Source: Hydrogenophaga sp.
Lineage (GTDB): Bacteria; Pseudomonadota; Gammaproteobacteria; Burkholderiales; Burkholderiaceae_C
Length of the DNA stretch: 64,000 bases
Assembly (NCBI RefSeq): GCF_030373225.1
Contig: NZ_JAUCZG010000021.1
Span: 1-64,000, forward strand
Direction: 5' to 3'
Shown: positions 38,257-47,232 of the stretch, one piece after another
How the letters are laid out: the number at the start of each line of letters is the position of its first letter
How positions within the stretch are numbered: the first letter of the stretch is position 1
Translations under genes and position numbers: made by a program
Notes under the pieces: model-generated
Seen by the model: the letters and a program-made list of their open reading frames with translations, nothing else
What the model was told of the DNA's origin: nothing
The model's database searches: none

Positions 38257-38277
38257 TTGCATACCTGGGGTATCGAA
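38257..38277. promoter_or_regulatory. candidate LysR operator between lysR and gcl
   Basis: TTGCATACC-tgg-GGTATCGAA is an interrupted dyad with a perfect inner 5-bp half-site (ATACC/GGTAT) and outer TT/AA. It lies 22 bp from the lysR start and about 90 bp upstream of gcl, the usual place for a recognition site of an autoregulated divergent LysR protein. Confidence 0.5.
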
Positions 38278-38365
38278 TCGACGTACCGCCAGTGGCATTC
38301 TCAAAACGGCACGGCCTCCCTAGCATCGGCACCAGTTCATTCACCCACCCCCCGAAGGAATCGAC

Positions 38366-40156
38366 ATGCCCAAGATGAAAGCCGCGATGGCCGCCGTGCT
38401 CGTGATGGAAAAGGAAGGCATCACCCAGGCCTTCGGTGTGCCCGGTGCCGCGATCAACCCGCTCTATGCCCAGCTGCGCGAGCGCCAGACGATTGCGCAT
38501 GTGCTGGCGCGGCACGTGGAGGGCGCGTCCCACATGGCCGAGGGCTACACCCGGGCCAGGGCCGGCAACATCGGCGTGTGCATCGGCACCAGCGGGCCGG
38601 CCGGCACCGACATGATCACCGGCCTGTACTCGGCCATCGCCGACAGCATCCCGATCCTGTGCATCACCGGCCAGGCGCCGCGCGCCCGCCTGTACAAGGA
38701 AGACTTCCAGGCGGTCGACATCGAGGCCATCAGCAAACCGGTGACCAAGTGGAGCGTGACGGTGCGCGAGCCCGCGCTCGTTCCCCGCGCCTTCCAGCAG
38801 GCCTTCCACCTGATGCGATCGGGCCGCCCCGGCCCGGTGCTGATCGATCTGCCGATCGACGTGCAGATGGCCGAGATCGAGTTCGACATCGACACCTACG
38901 AGCCCTTGCCGGTCTACAAACCCGCTGCCACGCGCAAGCAGGTGGAGAAGGCGCTGGACATGCTGGCGGCCTCCGCCAAGCCGCTCATCGTGGCCGGCGG
39001 CGGCATCATCAACGCCGACGCGTCCGACCTGCTGGTGGAGCTGGCCGAGCTGACCGGCGTGCCGGTGATTCCCACGCTGATGGCCTGGGGCAGCATTCCC
39101 GACGACCACCCGCTGATGGCCGGCATGTGCGGCCTGCAGACCAGCCACCGCTACGGCAACGCCACGATGCTGGCGAGCGACTTCGTGCTGGGCATCGGCA
39201 ACCGCTGGGCCAATCGCCACACCGGTTCGGTGGAGGTCTACACCCAGGGCCGCACCTTCGTGCACGTGGACATCGAGCCGACCCAGATCGGCCGCGTGTT
39301 CAATCCCGACCTGGGCATCGTGTCCGACGCGAAGATCGCGCTCGAACTCTTCGTGCAGGTGGCGCGTGAGCGCAAGGCAGCTGGTGCCCTCAACGACTAC
39401 ACGACCTGGGCGGCGCGCTGCGCCGAGCGCAAGAAGCTCATGCAGCGCAAGACGCACTTCGACCAGGTGCCGATCAAGCCGCAGCGGGTGTACGAAGAGA
39501 TGAACGCCGCCTTCGGCCGCGACACGGTCTACGTGTCCACCATCGGCCTGTCGCAGATCGCCGGTGCCCAGTTCCTGCATGTCTACGGGCCGCGCCAGTG
39601 GATCAACTGCGGTCAGGCCGGCCCGCTGGGCTGGACCATTCCCGCTGCGCTCGGTGTGGTGGCCGCCGACCCCACCAAAACCGTGGTCGGGCTCTCGGGC
39701 GACTACGACTTCCAGTTCCTGGTCGAAGAGCTGGCCGTGGGCGCGCAGTTTCGCCTGCCCTATGTGCAGGTGCTGGTGAACAACAGCTACCTCGGCCTCA
39801 TCCGCCAGGCGCAGCGCGGCTTCGAGATGGACTATTGCGTGCAGCTGGCTTTCGAGAACCAGAACGTGGACGACCCGGCGCTCAAGGGCTACGGCGTGGA
39901 CCACCGTGCGGTGGTGGAAGGCCTGGGTTGCAAGGCGCTGCGCGTGACCGACCCGGGCAAGATCCAGGAGGCGTTGCGCGAAGCCCAGCGGATGGCGCGC
40001 CAGTACAGTGTGCCGGTGGTGGTGGAGGTGATTCTCGAGAAGGTCACCAACATCGCCATGGGCACCGAGATCAACGCCATCAACGAGTTCGAAGACATCG
40101 AGTGCCTGCATCCCGAGGGCCGCGAAGGTCTTGTGGCAGCCGGATTATTGGAATGA
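38366..40156 (+). CDS. gcl: glyoxylate carboligase (tartronate-semialdehyde synthase)
   Basis: Condenses two glyoxylates to tartronate semialdehyde and CO2, using thiamine diphosphate and FAD. The 596 residues match E. coli Gcl closely. The normally conserved catalytic Glu of this enzyme family is replaced by Val51 ([13 protein letters not shown]), a hallmark of Gcl. The cofactor-binding segment is [18 protein letters not shown] about residue 440, with [15 protein letters not shown] after it. It heads gcl-hyi-glxR-glycerate kinase, with the next gene 42 bp downstream. Confidence 0.97.
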   Translation: MPKMKAAMAAVLVMEKEGITQAFGVPGAAINPLYAQLRERQTIAHVLARHVEGASHMAEGYTRARAGNIGVCIGTSGPAGTDMITGLYSAIADSIPILCITGQAPRARLYKEDFQAVDIEAISKPVTKWSVTVREPALVPRAFQQAFHLMRSGRPGPVLIDLPIDVQMAEIEFDIDTYEPLPVYKPAATRKQVEKALDMLAASAKPLIVAGGGIINADASDLLVELAELTGVPVIPTLMAWGSIPDDHPLMAGMCGLQTSHRYGNATMLASDFVLGIGNRWANRHTGSVEVYTQGRTFVHVDIEPTQIGRVFNPDLGIVSDAKIALELFVQVARERKAAGALNDYTTWAARCAERKKLMQRKTHFDQVPIKPQRVYEEMNAAFGRDTVYVSTIGLSQIAGAQFLHVYGPRQWINCGQAGPLGWTIPAALGVVAADPTKTVVGLSGDYDFQFLVEELAVGAQFRLPYVQVLVNNSYLGLIRQAQRGFEMDYCVQLAFENQNVDDPALKGYGVDHRAVVEGLGCKALRVTDPGKIQEALREAQRMARQYSVPVVVEVILEKVTNIAMGTEINAINEFEDIECLHPEGREGLVAAGLLE

Positions 40157-40198
40157 CACCCCCGCCACGGCTCCACTGATTGCTGAAAGAAAACCGAC

Positions 40199-40996
40199 AT
40201 GCCCCGTTTTGCTGCCAACCTCTCCATGCTCTGGAACGAGCTGCCGTTTCTCGACCGTTTTGCCGCCGCTTCAAAAGCCGGTTTCAAGGCGGTGGAGTTC
40301 CTGTTTCCCTACGACCACCCCGCCGAGGAGGTCGCCAAGCGGCTCAAGGACCACCACCTCGAACTGGTGCTGCACAACCTGCCACCGGGCGACTGGGCCG
40401 CGGGCGAGCGCGGCATGGCCTGCATTCCCGGGCGTGAAGACGAATTCCGCGCCGGCGTGGCCAAGGCGGCCAGCTATGCGCCGGTGATCGGTGTGCAGCG
40501 CTGGCACTGCATGGCCGGCCTGGTGCCTGCCGGCGTGAGCCAGGCGCAGGCGCGCGCGACCTGGGTGGGCAATGTGCGCCACGCGGCCGCCGAAGCCGGC
40601 AAGCTCGGCCTTCCACTGCTCATCGAGCCGATCAACCACTTCGACATGCCGGGCTACTTCGTCAACCGCCCGCGCCAGGCCATCGAGCTGATGGACGAGG
40701 TCGGCTGCGACAACGTGTTCCTTCAGTACGACATCTACCACGCGCAGCGCATGGAGGGTGAGCTGGCCAACACCATCCGGGACCTGCTGCCGCGCATCCA
40801 TCACATGCAGCTGGCCGACACCCCGGGCCGCCATGAGCCCGGCACCGGCGAGATCGATCACCGCTTCCTGTTTCACCACATCGATGCGCTGGGCTACACC
40901 GGCTGGATCGGCTGCGAATACAAACCCGAAGACGCGACACCTGGCGGCACCGACCGGGGCCTCGCCTGGCTGGCCGCGCACGGTCAACAGCTTTGA
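40199..40996 (+). CDS. hyi: hydroxypyruvate isomerase
   Basis: Interconverts hydroxypyruvate and tartronate semialdehyde. A 265-residue TIM-barrel protein of the xylose isomerase-like superfamily: FAANLSMLWNELPFLDRF at the start, LPLLIEPINHFDMPGYF with the metal-binding Glu in the middle, FLQYDIYHAQRMEGE and TGEIDHRFLFHHIDALGYTG, then IGCEYKPED at the end. It sits between gcl and the reductase gene, which supports Hyi over other members of the superfamily. Confidence 0.94.
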   Translation: MPRFAANLSMLWNELPFLDRFAAASKAGFKAVEFLFPYDHPAEEVAKRLKDHHLELVLHNLPPGDWAAGERGMACIPGREDEFRAGVAKAASYAPVIGVQRWHCMAGLVPAGVSQAQARATWVGNVRHAAAEAGKLGLPLLIEPINHFDMPGYFVNRPRQAIELMDEVGCDNVFLQYDIYHAQRMEGELANTIRDLLPRIHHMQLADTPGRHEPGTGEIDHRFLFHHIDALGYTGWIGCEYKPEDATPGGTDRGLAWLAAHGQQL

Positions 40997-41016
40997 ACCC
41001 ACCACCCGGAACCCAC

Positions 41017-41925
41017 ATGACCAAAAACGGACTCAAAGTCGGCTTCATCGGCCTGGGCACCATGGGCACGCCCATGGCACTCAACCTGCTCAAGGCCGGG
41101 CACACCCTCTTCGTGAGCAGCCGCAGCAAGGTGCCCGAGGCCTTTGCCGAGCAGGGCGCCACCATCTGCACCAACGCCACCGAGGTGGCCCGCCGCGCGG
41201 ACATCATCATCACCATGGTGCCCGACACGCCGCACGTGGACGACGTGCTGTTTGGCGAACACGGCGTGGCCAAGGGCCTGCAGGCCGGCAAGGTGGTGGT
41301 GGACATGAGCTCCATCAGCCCCATGGCCACCAAGGCGTTCGCGCAGAAGATCAACGCGCTGGGCTGCGACTACCTGGACGCGCCGGTCAGCGGCGGCGAG
41401 GTGGGCGCGAAGGCCGCCAGCCTCACCATCATGGTGGGCGGTTCACAGGCCGGCTTTGACCGCGTGAAGCCCTTGTTCGAGGCCATGGGCAAGAACATCA
41501 CCCTGGTGGGCGGCAACGGTGACGGCCAGACCACCAAGGTGGCCAACCAGATCATCGTGGCGCTCAACATCGAGGCCGTGGCCGAAGCCCTGCTGTTCGC
41601 CAGCAAGGCCGGCGCCGACCCGGCCAAGGTGCGCCAGGCGCTCATGGGCGGCTTCGCAGCCAGCCGCATTCTGGAGGTGCATGGCGAACGCATGATCCAG
41701 CGCACCTTCCAGCCGGGCTTTCGCATCGAGCTGCACCAGAAGGATTTGAACCTCGCGCTGCAGGGCGCCCGTGAGCTGGGGTTGAGCCTGCCGCACACGG
41801 CGAGTGCGGCGCAGTTGATGCAGAGCTGCGCGGCGCACGGCATGGCGGCCCTGGACCACTCGGCGCTGTGCCGAAGCCTCGAGCTGATGGCAAACCACCC
41901 GATCGCGCCAGAGCCGGGGGCGTGA
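41017..41925 (+). CDS. glxR: 2-hydroxy-3-oxopropionate (tartronate semialdehyde) reductase
   Basis: Reduces tartronate semialdehyde to D-glycerate with NAD(P)H. The 302 residues begin with the nucleotide-binding motif GFIGLGTMGTPMA, followed by the substrate motif DAPVSGGEVGAKAASLTIMV and the catalytic Lys region GDGQTTKVANQIIVALN. These are typical of the beta-hydroxyacid dehydrogenase family. The start used is MTKNGLKVGF; an in-frame Met eight codons upstream would lie against the hyi stop. The name garR could equally apply, and glxR is chosen from the gcl-hyi context. Confidence 0.94.
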   Translation: MTKNGLKVGFIGLGTMGTPMALNLLKAGHTLFVSSRSKVPEAFAEQGATICTNATEVARRADIIITMVPDTPHVDDVLFGEHGVAKGLQAGKVVVDMSSISPMATKAFAQKINALGCDYLDAPVSGGEVGAKAASLTIMVGGSQAGFDRVKPLFEAMGKNITLVGGNGDGQTTKVANQIIVALNIEAVAEALLFASKAGADPAKVRQALMGGFAASRILEVHGERMIQRTFQPGFRIELHQKDLNLALQGARELGLSLPHTASAAQLMQSCAAHGMAALDHSALCRSLELMANHPIAPEPGA

Positions 41926-41997
41926 CTTCCATGCACTCCCTCTACCGCTCGCGGGAGAGGTTTGGGGTAAGGGACTGCATTCTCTAAACTCCCCGCC

Positions 41998-43323
41998 ATG
42001 CCCAACACGACCCCATCCTCCGGCCTCGCCGACCCCCGAGCCCTGCTGCGCCACCTGTTCGATGTGGCGGTGCAGCGCGCGCTGCCCTTGCACAACACGG
42101 CCGCCTTCCTGCCGCCGCCGCCCAAAGGCCGCACCGTGGTGATCGGCGCCGGCAAGGCCGGTGGCGCCATGGCGCAGGCGGTGGAAGCGCTGTGGCCCGC
42201 AGACGCGCCCCTCTCGGGCCTGGTCGTCACGCGCTACGACCACACGCCGCCGCGTCCCGCAGGCCTGAAAGAACGCATCGAGGTGGTGGAAGCCGCGCAC
42301 CCGGTGCCCGACGCCGCGGGCCTGGCTGCGGCGCAGCGCATCCTGCAACTCACGCAGGGCCTCAGCGCCGACGACCTGGTGCTCTGCCTGATCTCCGGCG
42401 GCGGTTCGTCGCTGCTCACGCTGCCGGCCGAGGGCCTCACGCTCGAAGACAAGCAGCGCATCAACCGCGAGCTGCTGCACAGCGGCGCCAACATCCTGGA
42501 GATGAACACGGTGCGCAAGCACCTCTCGCGCATCAAGGGCGGGCGGCTCGCTGCCGGCTGTGCACCCGCCCGCGTGGTCACCCTCACCATCAGCGACGTG
42601 CCGGGCGACGATGTGAGCGTGATCGCCAGCGGCCCCACCGTGGCCGACGCCACCACCTGCGCCGATGCGCTCGACATCCTGCAGCGCTACGGCATCGAGG
42701 TGCCCGCAGCCGTGCGCGCGCAGCTCGAGCGCGGCGAACTCGAAACGCCCAAGCCCGGCGACGCACGGCTGCAGGGCCACGAGGTGCACCTGATCGCCAC
42801 GCCGCAGCAGAGCCTGGAGGCGGCGGCCGCCGCCGTACGCGCGCTCGGGCTGCACGCCTGTGTGCTCAGCGACGAAATCGAAGGCGAGTCGCGCGAGGTG
42901 GGCAAGGTGCATGCGGCGCTGGCCCGTTCGGCCGCGCTGGGCCGCAGCGATTTCAAGACGCCGTGCGTGATCCTCAGCGGCGGCGAGACCACCGTGACCG
43001 TTCGACCCCGCGTCGAAGGACAGGCCAGGGGAAAGGGCGGCCGTGCCGGTGAGTTCTGCCTCGGCCTGGCGCAGGCCTTGAACGGCATCCCCGGTGTGTG
43101 GGCACTCGCCGCCGACACCGACGGCATCGACGGCATGGAAGACAACGCCGGCGCAATCGTTGCCCCGGATACCCTGGCCCGCGCCGCAGCGAAAGGCCTC
43201 AGGGTCACCGAGCACCTCGCGCGCAACGATGCCCACGGCTATTTCCAGCCGCTGGGCGACCTGGTGATCACCGGCCCCACGCACACCAACGTGAACGATT
43301 TCCGCGCCGTGCTGGTTATCTGA
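41998..43323 (+). CDS. ttuD: glycerate 2-kinase (TtuD/GckA, MOFRL family)
   Basis: Phosphorylates D-glycerate to 2-phosphoglycerate, delivering glyoxylate carbon to glycolysis. The 441 residues comprise the DUF4147 kinase domain (VVIGAGKAGGAMAQAVE about residue 43, LVLCLISGGGSSLLTLPAEG about 130) and the C-terminal MOFRL domain (GRAGEFCLGLAQAL, AADTDGIDGMEDNAGAI). This is the type II kinase rather than GarK/GlxK. It is 72 bp after glxR, in the same direction, and ends the glyoxylate operon. Confidence 0.93.
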   Translation: MPNTTPSSGLADPRALLRHLFDVAVQRALPLHNTAAFLPPPPKGRTVVIGAGKAGGAMAQAVEALWPADAPLSGLVVTRYDHTPPRPAGLKERIEVVEAAHPVPDAAGLAAAQRILQLTQGLSADDLVLCLISGGGSSLLTLPAEGLTLEDKQRINRELLHSGANILEMNTVRKHLSRIKGGRLAAGCAPARVVTLTISDVPGDDVSVIASGPTVADATTCADALDILQRYGIEVPAAVRAQLERGELETPKPGDARLQGHEVHLIATPQQSLEAAAAAVRALGLHACVLSDEIEGESREVGKVHAALARSAALGRSDFKTPCVILSGGETTVTVRPRVEGQARGKGGRAGEFCLGLAQALNGIPGVWALAADTDGIDGMEDNAGAIVAPDTLARAAAKGLRVTEHLARNDAHGYFQPLGDLVITGPTHTNVNDFRAVLVI

Positions 43324-43490
43324 CGCGGGCAGGCGCAGGACGCCAAAGTCAAAGCGACTGGCGCCAAGTGCTCCGCCTGACCACAACCGTCTCCTGGGGT
43401 GTTGTCGCCAAGCTTGGAGCGCATTTCCGAGGGTGATGCTGCCTCGGCTACGATGACGCCGATCGGCCAGAAGCGGAAGTTCGAGAAAGC

Positions 43491-43823
43491 ATGAAGGTCT
43501 TAGTCAGAGGCTCATCCAACTACAGGCGGCCAGGGCTTCTCGACTGGCTCTGGATTGCCAGCGGCATTTTCCTCCTCGTGCTTATGGTTTCGATGTGGGC
43601 GGGCTATCGGAATCAGTACGGCATTGCGAGCACCGCGCTTGCTTTTGGCGTGATGACGACCGCCATGCTGATTCGCCATTGGAGTCGCAGGGCACCGCTT
43701 CGTCGATGGGGGGCCGTCATCTCCCACTCGGAACGGCCTGTGGCCTATCACGTTTGCTGCGCCGCGCTGGTCTGCTTCGCATTGATGGCATGTGCTGGAG
43801 CAGTGATAAGCCTGCTCAAATAG
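43491..43823 (+). CDS. small membrane protein, function unknown
   Basis: A 110-residue protein with three predicted helices (LLDWLWIASGIFLLVLMVSMW near 16-36, YGIASTALAFGVMTTAMLI near 43-61, HVCCAALVCFALMACAGAVI near 86-106). A basic segment (RHWSRRAPLRRWG) separates the second and third helices. An AGAAAG-type site precedes the ATG. I do not recognise the family. It is isolated between the glyoxylate operon and a gene-poor stretch, and its codon use looks less GC-rich at third positions than its neighbours, which could mean recent arrival. Confidence 0.6.
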   Translation: MKVLVRGSSNYRRPGLLDWLWIASGIFLLVLMVSMWAGYRNQYGIASTALAFGVMTTAMLIRHWSRRAPLRRWGAVISHSERPVAYHVCCAALVCFALMACAGAVISLLK

Positions 43824-44419
43824 CCATAGCAGGCCTCTTCATTTCGAATCTCACCGTCCGTTCAGGGCCCGTTGCAGCCGGTCAACCTGCCAAGGTCCAG
43901 GACTGGTGCGCAGCGGTTGACGACATTGACGACGCCATTACTGGCGCACTGTCTCCTCCAAGTTGCGGTCATCAAGCCCAGTGCAAGCACACGGATTGAA
44001 GGTCAGCTCTTGGGGCAATGCCGACGGAGATTCGCTGGATCTCGCTGCCACAAAGCGGCTGTTCGATGGCCACTCGTGAACTCCAACGGCGACGCCACCG
44101 GGCGCTTGATGCCGTAGTACCTGGACGTTTTCATCTCTATCTCCGCATACCCAAGGCTGCGTTGGTTCGATTCGTTGGTCCTCGCTGGCCGCGTGATGTG
44201 GCGGCAAGGCTGCCCCAGAGCTTGGCGATCGTGTCGCCGCCGCGCCTGTCGGCGTCGGGGCTTTGATCGTCCGGGCTTTGTCCTCGCTCATGTCAGCCGC
44301 ATCTCTCGCTTCAATCGACATGCGCCGACTGCCCTGCGTGGCAGCTCGATGTGACGCGAATGTCCCTGCGCTGATCCGCCCCATTCCCGGCCCCCCACGC
44401 AGCAGCGCCGCACACGCCT
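43824..44419. other. gene-poor stretch before the SUF locus
   Basis: Nearly 600 bases with no convincing gene. A minus-strand frame at 43938-44384 (148 codons) and two short plus-strand frames have no recognisable motif and no good start. Their amino acid content looks random (Arg/Ser/Ala-rich). I read this as eroded DNA, possibly one edge of an inserted block. No inverted repeats or direct repeats of insertion-sequence type were seen by eye. Confidence 0.4.
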
Positions 44420-44444
44420 ATAGTTGACTGAATTACTCAAGTAT
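44420..44444. promoter_or_regulatory. candidate IscR type 1 binding site upstream of sufA
   Basis: Two half-sites, ATAGTTGACT and ACTCAAGTAT, flank GAATT. Compared from memory with the E. coli IscR type 1 consensus (ATASYYGACT, then RWWWY, then AGTCRRSTAT), only one informative base differs. TTGACT within the first half (44424-44429) could also serve as a -35 element. The site stands 150 bp upstream of the sufA start. No Rrf2-family gene is present in the window, so a regulator encoded elsewhere (IscR) would act here. Confidence 0.6.
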
Positions 44445-44593
44445 CAACGCTGGCAAAGCGGTCTTGTCCGACGGGTCGGATGCCACAAAGAAAGTCGCAT
44501 TGCAGGTCGCGATCGCGGCTGACTGGACCAGCGATGCACTGCAAGGACCCCGCCGGGGTTGTTGGTGCGCAGGTTTTCAAACAAGGATCGACC

Positions 44594-44944
44594 ATGACGA
44601 TGACATTGACTGACCGTGCCGCAGCGCAGATCCGGCGCCAGCTCGAAAAACGCGGCTCGGGCATCGCGCTGCGCATAGGCATCAAGAAGGTGGGCTGTAC
44701 GGGGCTGGCCCACACCTTCGAACTCGCCGATGAGATTCGCCCCGGCGAACACAGCTTCATGTCACACGGTGCGCTCGTGGTGGTCGATTCCGAGAGCCTG
44801 GTGGTTCTCGACGGTTCGAACATCGACTTCGTCACCGAAGGCCTCAAACAAAGCTTCAAGTTCGACAACCCCAATGTCGACAGCCAGTGCGGCTGCGGTG
44901 AAAGCTTCAACGTCAAGAAAACGGCCAGTCCCACCAAAACTTAG
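44594..44944 (+). CDS. sufA: A-type Fe-S carrier (SufA/IscA/HesB family)
   Basis: A 116-residue A-type carrier that receives Fe-S clusters from SufBCD and hands them to targets. The three ligand cysteines are present: Cys35 (KKVGCTGLAH), then Cys99 and Cys101 (SQCGCGESF) near the C terminus. The ATG giving MTMTLTDRAAAQIRR is preferred to an in-frame Met 38 codons upstream, which has no family support. It is the first gene of the suf run, 54 bp before sufB, downstream of a candidate IscR site. Confidence 0.93.
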   Translation: MTMTLTDRAAAQIRRQLEKRGSGIALRIGIKKVGCTGLAHTFELADEIRPGEHSFMSHGALVVVDSESLVVLDGSNIDFVTEGLKQSFKFDNPNVDSQCGCGESFNVKKTASPTKT

Positions 44945-44998
44945 GCGCTGTGCCGCCCACGTTTTCTTCAAGCCAGACAACCCGCCAGAAGGAACACC

Positions 44999-46435
44999 AT
45001 GAGTGAACTACTGCAACAACTCGTCAACCAGCCCTACAAGCATGGGTTCGTCACGGACATTGAATCCGATGTCGCCCCCAAGGGACTCAGCGAAGACACC
45101 ATTCGCATGATTTCGGCCAAGAAAAACGAGCCCGCCTGGCTGCTCGAATTCCGGCTCAAGGCCTATCAAGTCTGGCTGCGAATGAGCGAGCCGGCCTGGC
45201 CCAATGTGCACTACCCAAAGATCGACTTTCAGGCCATCAGCTACTACGCTGCACCGAAGAAGAAGCCCAAGCTCAGCAGCATGGATGAGGTCGATCCCGA
45301 GTTGCTGCGCACCTTCGAGAAGCTCGGTGTGCCGCTGCACGAGCGCATGGCGCTGGCCGGCGTGGCGGTCGATGTGATCTTTGACAGCGTGTCGGTGGCC
45401 ACCACCTACAAGGCCAAGCTGGCCGAAGCGGGCATCATTTTTTGCTCGATGTCCGAAGCCGTGCTGGAACACCCAGAGCTGGTGAAAAAGTACCTGGGCA
45501 CGGTGGTGCCGACAGGCGACAACTACTTCGCCGCGCTCAACTCAGCGGTGTTCACCGACGGCTCGTTCTGCTTCATCCCCAAAGACGTCAAGTGCCCGAT
45601 GGATTTGTCCACCTACTTTCGCATCAACACCGAGGAGTCGGGCCAGTTCGAACGCACGCTGATCGTGGCCGAAGAAGGCGCCACCGTGTCCTACCTCGAA
45701 GGCTGCACCGCACCCGCCTTCAGCAGCAACCAGCTGCATGCGGCCGTGGTTGAACTGGTGGCACTGGACAACGCAGACATCAAATACTCGACGGTGCAGA
45801 ACTGGTATGCAGGCGATGAAAACGGCGTGGGAGGCATCTACAACTTCGTCACCAAACGCGGCCTGGCAAAAGGCGTGAACTCGCGCATTTCCTGGACGCA
45901 GGTTGAAACCGGCTCGGCCATCACCTGGAAGTACCCATCGGTTATTTTGCGCGGAGACAACTCGGTCGGCGAGTTCTATTCGGTGGCGGTGACCAACCAC
46001 CACCAGCAGGCAGACACCGGCACCAAGATGATCCACCTGGGCAAGAACACACGCAGCACCATCGTCAGCAAAGGCATCTCTGCCGGGCGGTCAAGCAACA
46101 GTTACCGCGGCCTGGTCAAGGTGGCGCCCACGGCCACTGGCGCGCGCAACTATTCGCAGTGCGACTCGATGCTGATCGGCGACAAATCGGGCGCACACAC
46201 CTTCCCCTACATCCAGGTGCGCAATCCCGGCGCCCAGGTCGAGCACGAGGCATCGACCTCCAAGATCGGCGAGGAACAGCTGTTCTATTTTGCCCAGCGA
46301 GGCATCAGCGCCGAAGCGGCGGTGTCCATGATCATCAATGGATTCTGCAAGGATGTTTTTCAACAATTGCCGATGGAGTTCGCTGTCGAAGCGACTCAGC
46401 TTCTCGGCTTCAAACTCGAAGGAGCAGTCGGATGA
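44999..46435 (+). CDS. sufB: SufB, Fe-S cluster scaffold subunit
   Basis: A 478-residue core component of the SufBC2D scaffold on which Fe-S clusters are built. The N-terminal helical part ([22 protein letters not shown]) is followed by the right-handed beta-helix core ([40 protein letters not shown]). The C-terminal region has [20 protein letters not shown] and a late conserved Glu. The length equals that of typical SufB. It ends in an ATGA overlap with sufC. Confidence 0.97.
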   Translation: MSELLQQLVNQPYKHGFVTDIESDVAPKGLSEDTIRMISAKKNEPAWLLEFRLKAYQVWLRMSEPAWPNVHYPKIDFQAISYYAAPKKKPKLSSMDEVDPELLRTFEKLGVPLHERMALAGVAVDVIFDSVSVATTYKAKLAEAGIIFCSMSEAVLEHPELVKKYLGTVVPTGDNYFAALNSAVFTDGSFCFIPKDVKCPMDLSTYFRINTEESGQFERTLIVAEEGATVSYLEGCTAPAFSSNQLHAAVVELVALDNADIKYSTVQNWYAGDENGVGGIYNFVTKRGLAKGVNSRISWTQVETGSAITWKYPSVILRGDNSVGEFYSVAVTNHHQQADTGTKMIHLGKNTRSTIVSKGISAGRSSNSYRGLVKVAPTATGARNYSQCDSMLIGDKSGAHTFPYIQVRNPGAQVEHEASTSKIGEEQLFYFAQRGISAEAAVSMIINGFCKDVFQQLPMEFAVEATQLLGFKLEGAVG

Positions 46436-47232
46436 TTCACCCCAACAACCCGGTTTTACTTGAAGTGCGCGGCCTGTGCGCCAGCGTCAACGGCATCGAC
46501 ATTCTCAAGGGCCTGGACTTCACGGTCAGGCGCGGAGAGGTCCACGCCATCATGGGACCCAATGGCTCGGGCAAGAGCACCTTTGCCAAAGTGCTGGCCG
46601 GCCACACGGCTTATCAAGTCACTGCCGGCAGCGTGCAGTTCGAGGGTCAAGACCTGCTGACGCTGGCACCCGAAGCGCGCGCTTTGGCGGGCGTGTTTCT
46701 GGGTTTTCAGTATCCGATTGAAATACCCGGCGTGGCCAACAGCCAGTTTTTGCGCCTGAGCTACAACACACTGCAGGCGCAGCGAGGTCAGGAAGAACTG
46801 GACCCGCTGGAGTTTGACGACCATGTGCGCGAGAAAATGAAGCTGCTTGAGATGAGCCCCGATTTTCTGGATCGCAGCGTCAACGAAGGTTTTTCAGGCG
46901 GTGAGAAAAAGCGCAACGAAATCCTGCAGATGGCGCTGCTGGAGCCTCGTCTGGCGATTCTGGACGAGACCGATTCCGGTCTTGACATCGACGCGCTGCG
47001 CATCGTCTCGCAGGGCGTGAACCAGCTCGGCAACCCCGACAACGCCGTCATCCTGGTCACGCATTACCAACGGCTGCTGAACTACATCGTGCCCGACTAT
47101 GTGCACGTGATGGAAGCCGGCCGCATCATCAAGACCGGCGGCAAGGAGCTCGCGCTGGACCTGGAGGCGCGCGGCTACGACTGGGTCAGCGCCGACCATG
47201 AAGCGGCAAGCCACAACGAGGTCAATGCATGA
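46432..47232 (+). CDS. sufC: SufC, ABC-type ATPase of the SUF scaffold
   Basis: A 266-residue soluble ABC ATPase that drives conformational change in SufB-SufD. The Walker A motif is GPNGSGKST (about 43-51). The Q-loop region ([13 protein letters not shown]), the signature [17 protein letters not shown] and the Walker [17 protein letters not shown] with its downstream His (LVTHYQRLL) are intact. SGGEKKRNE is specific to SufC. The start overlaps sufB by four bases and the end overlaps sufD by four, so the three subunits are coupled. Confidence 0.97.
   Translation: MIHPNNPVLLEVRGLCASVNGIDILKGLDFTVRRGEVHAIMGPNGSGKSTFAKVLAGHTAYQVTAGSVQFEGQDLLTLAPEARALAGVFLGFQYPIEIPGVANSQFLRLSYNTLQAQRGQEELDPLEFDDHVREKMKLLEMSPDFLDRSVNEGFSGGEKKRNEILQMALLEPRLAILDETDSGLDIDALRIVSQGVNQLGNPDNAVILVTHYQRLLNYIVPDYVHVMEAGRIIKTGGKELALDLEARGYDWVSADHEAASHNEVNA

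Noticed and set aside
37850-40111. Minus-strand frame of about 750 codons opposite gcl
   Set aside because: Shadow of glyoxylate carboligase, extending into the LysR gene in another frame.
43938-44384. Minus-strand 148-codon gene
   Set aside because: No ribosome site, domain or plausible codon pattern; most likely chance in eroded DNA.
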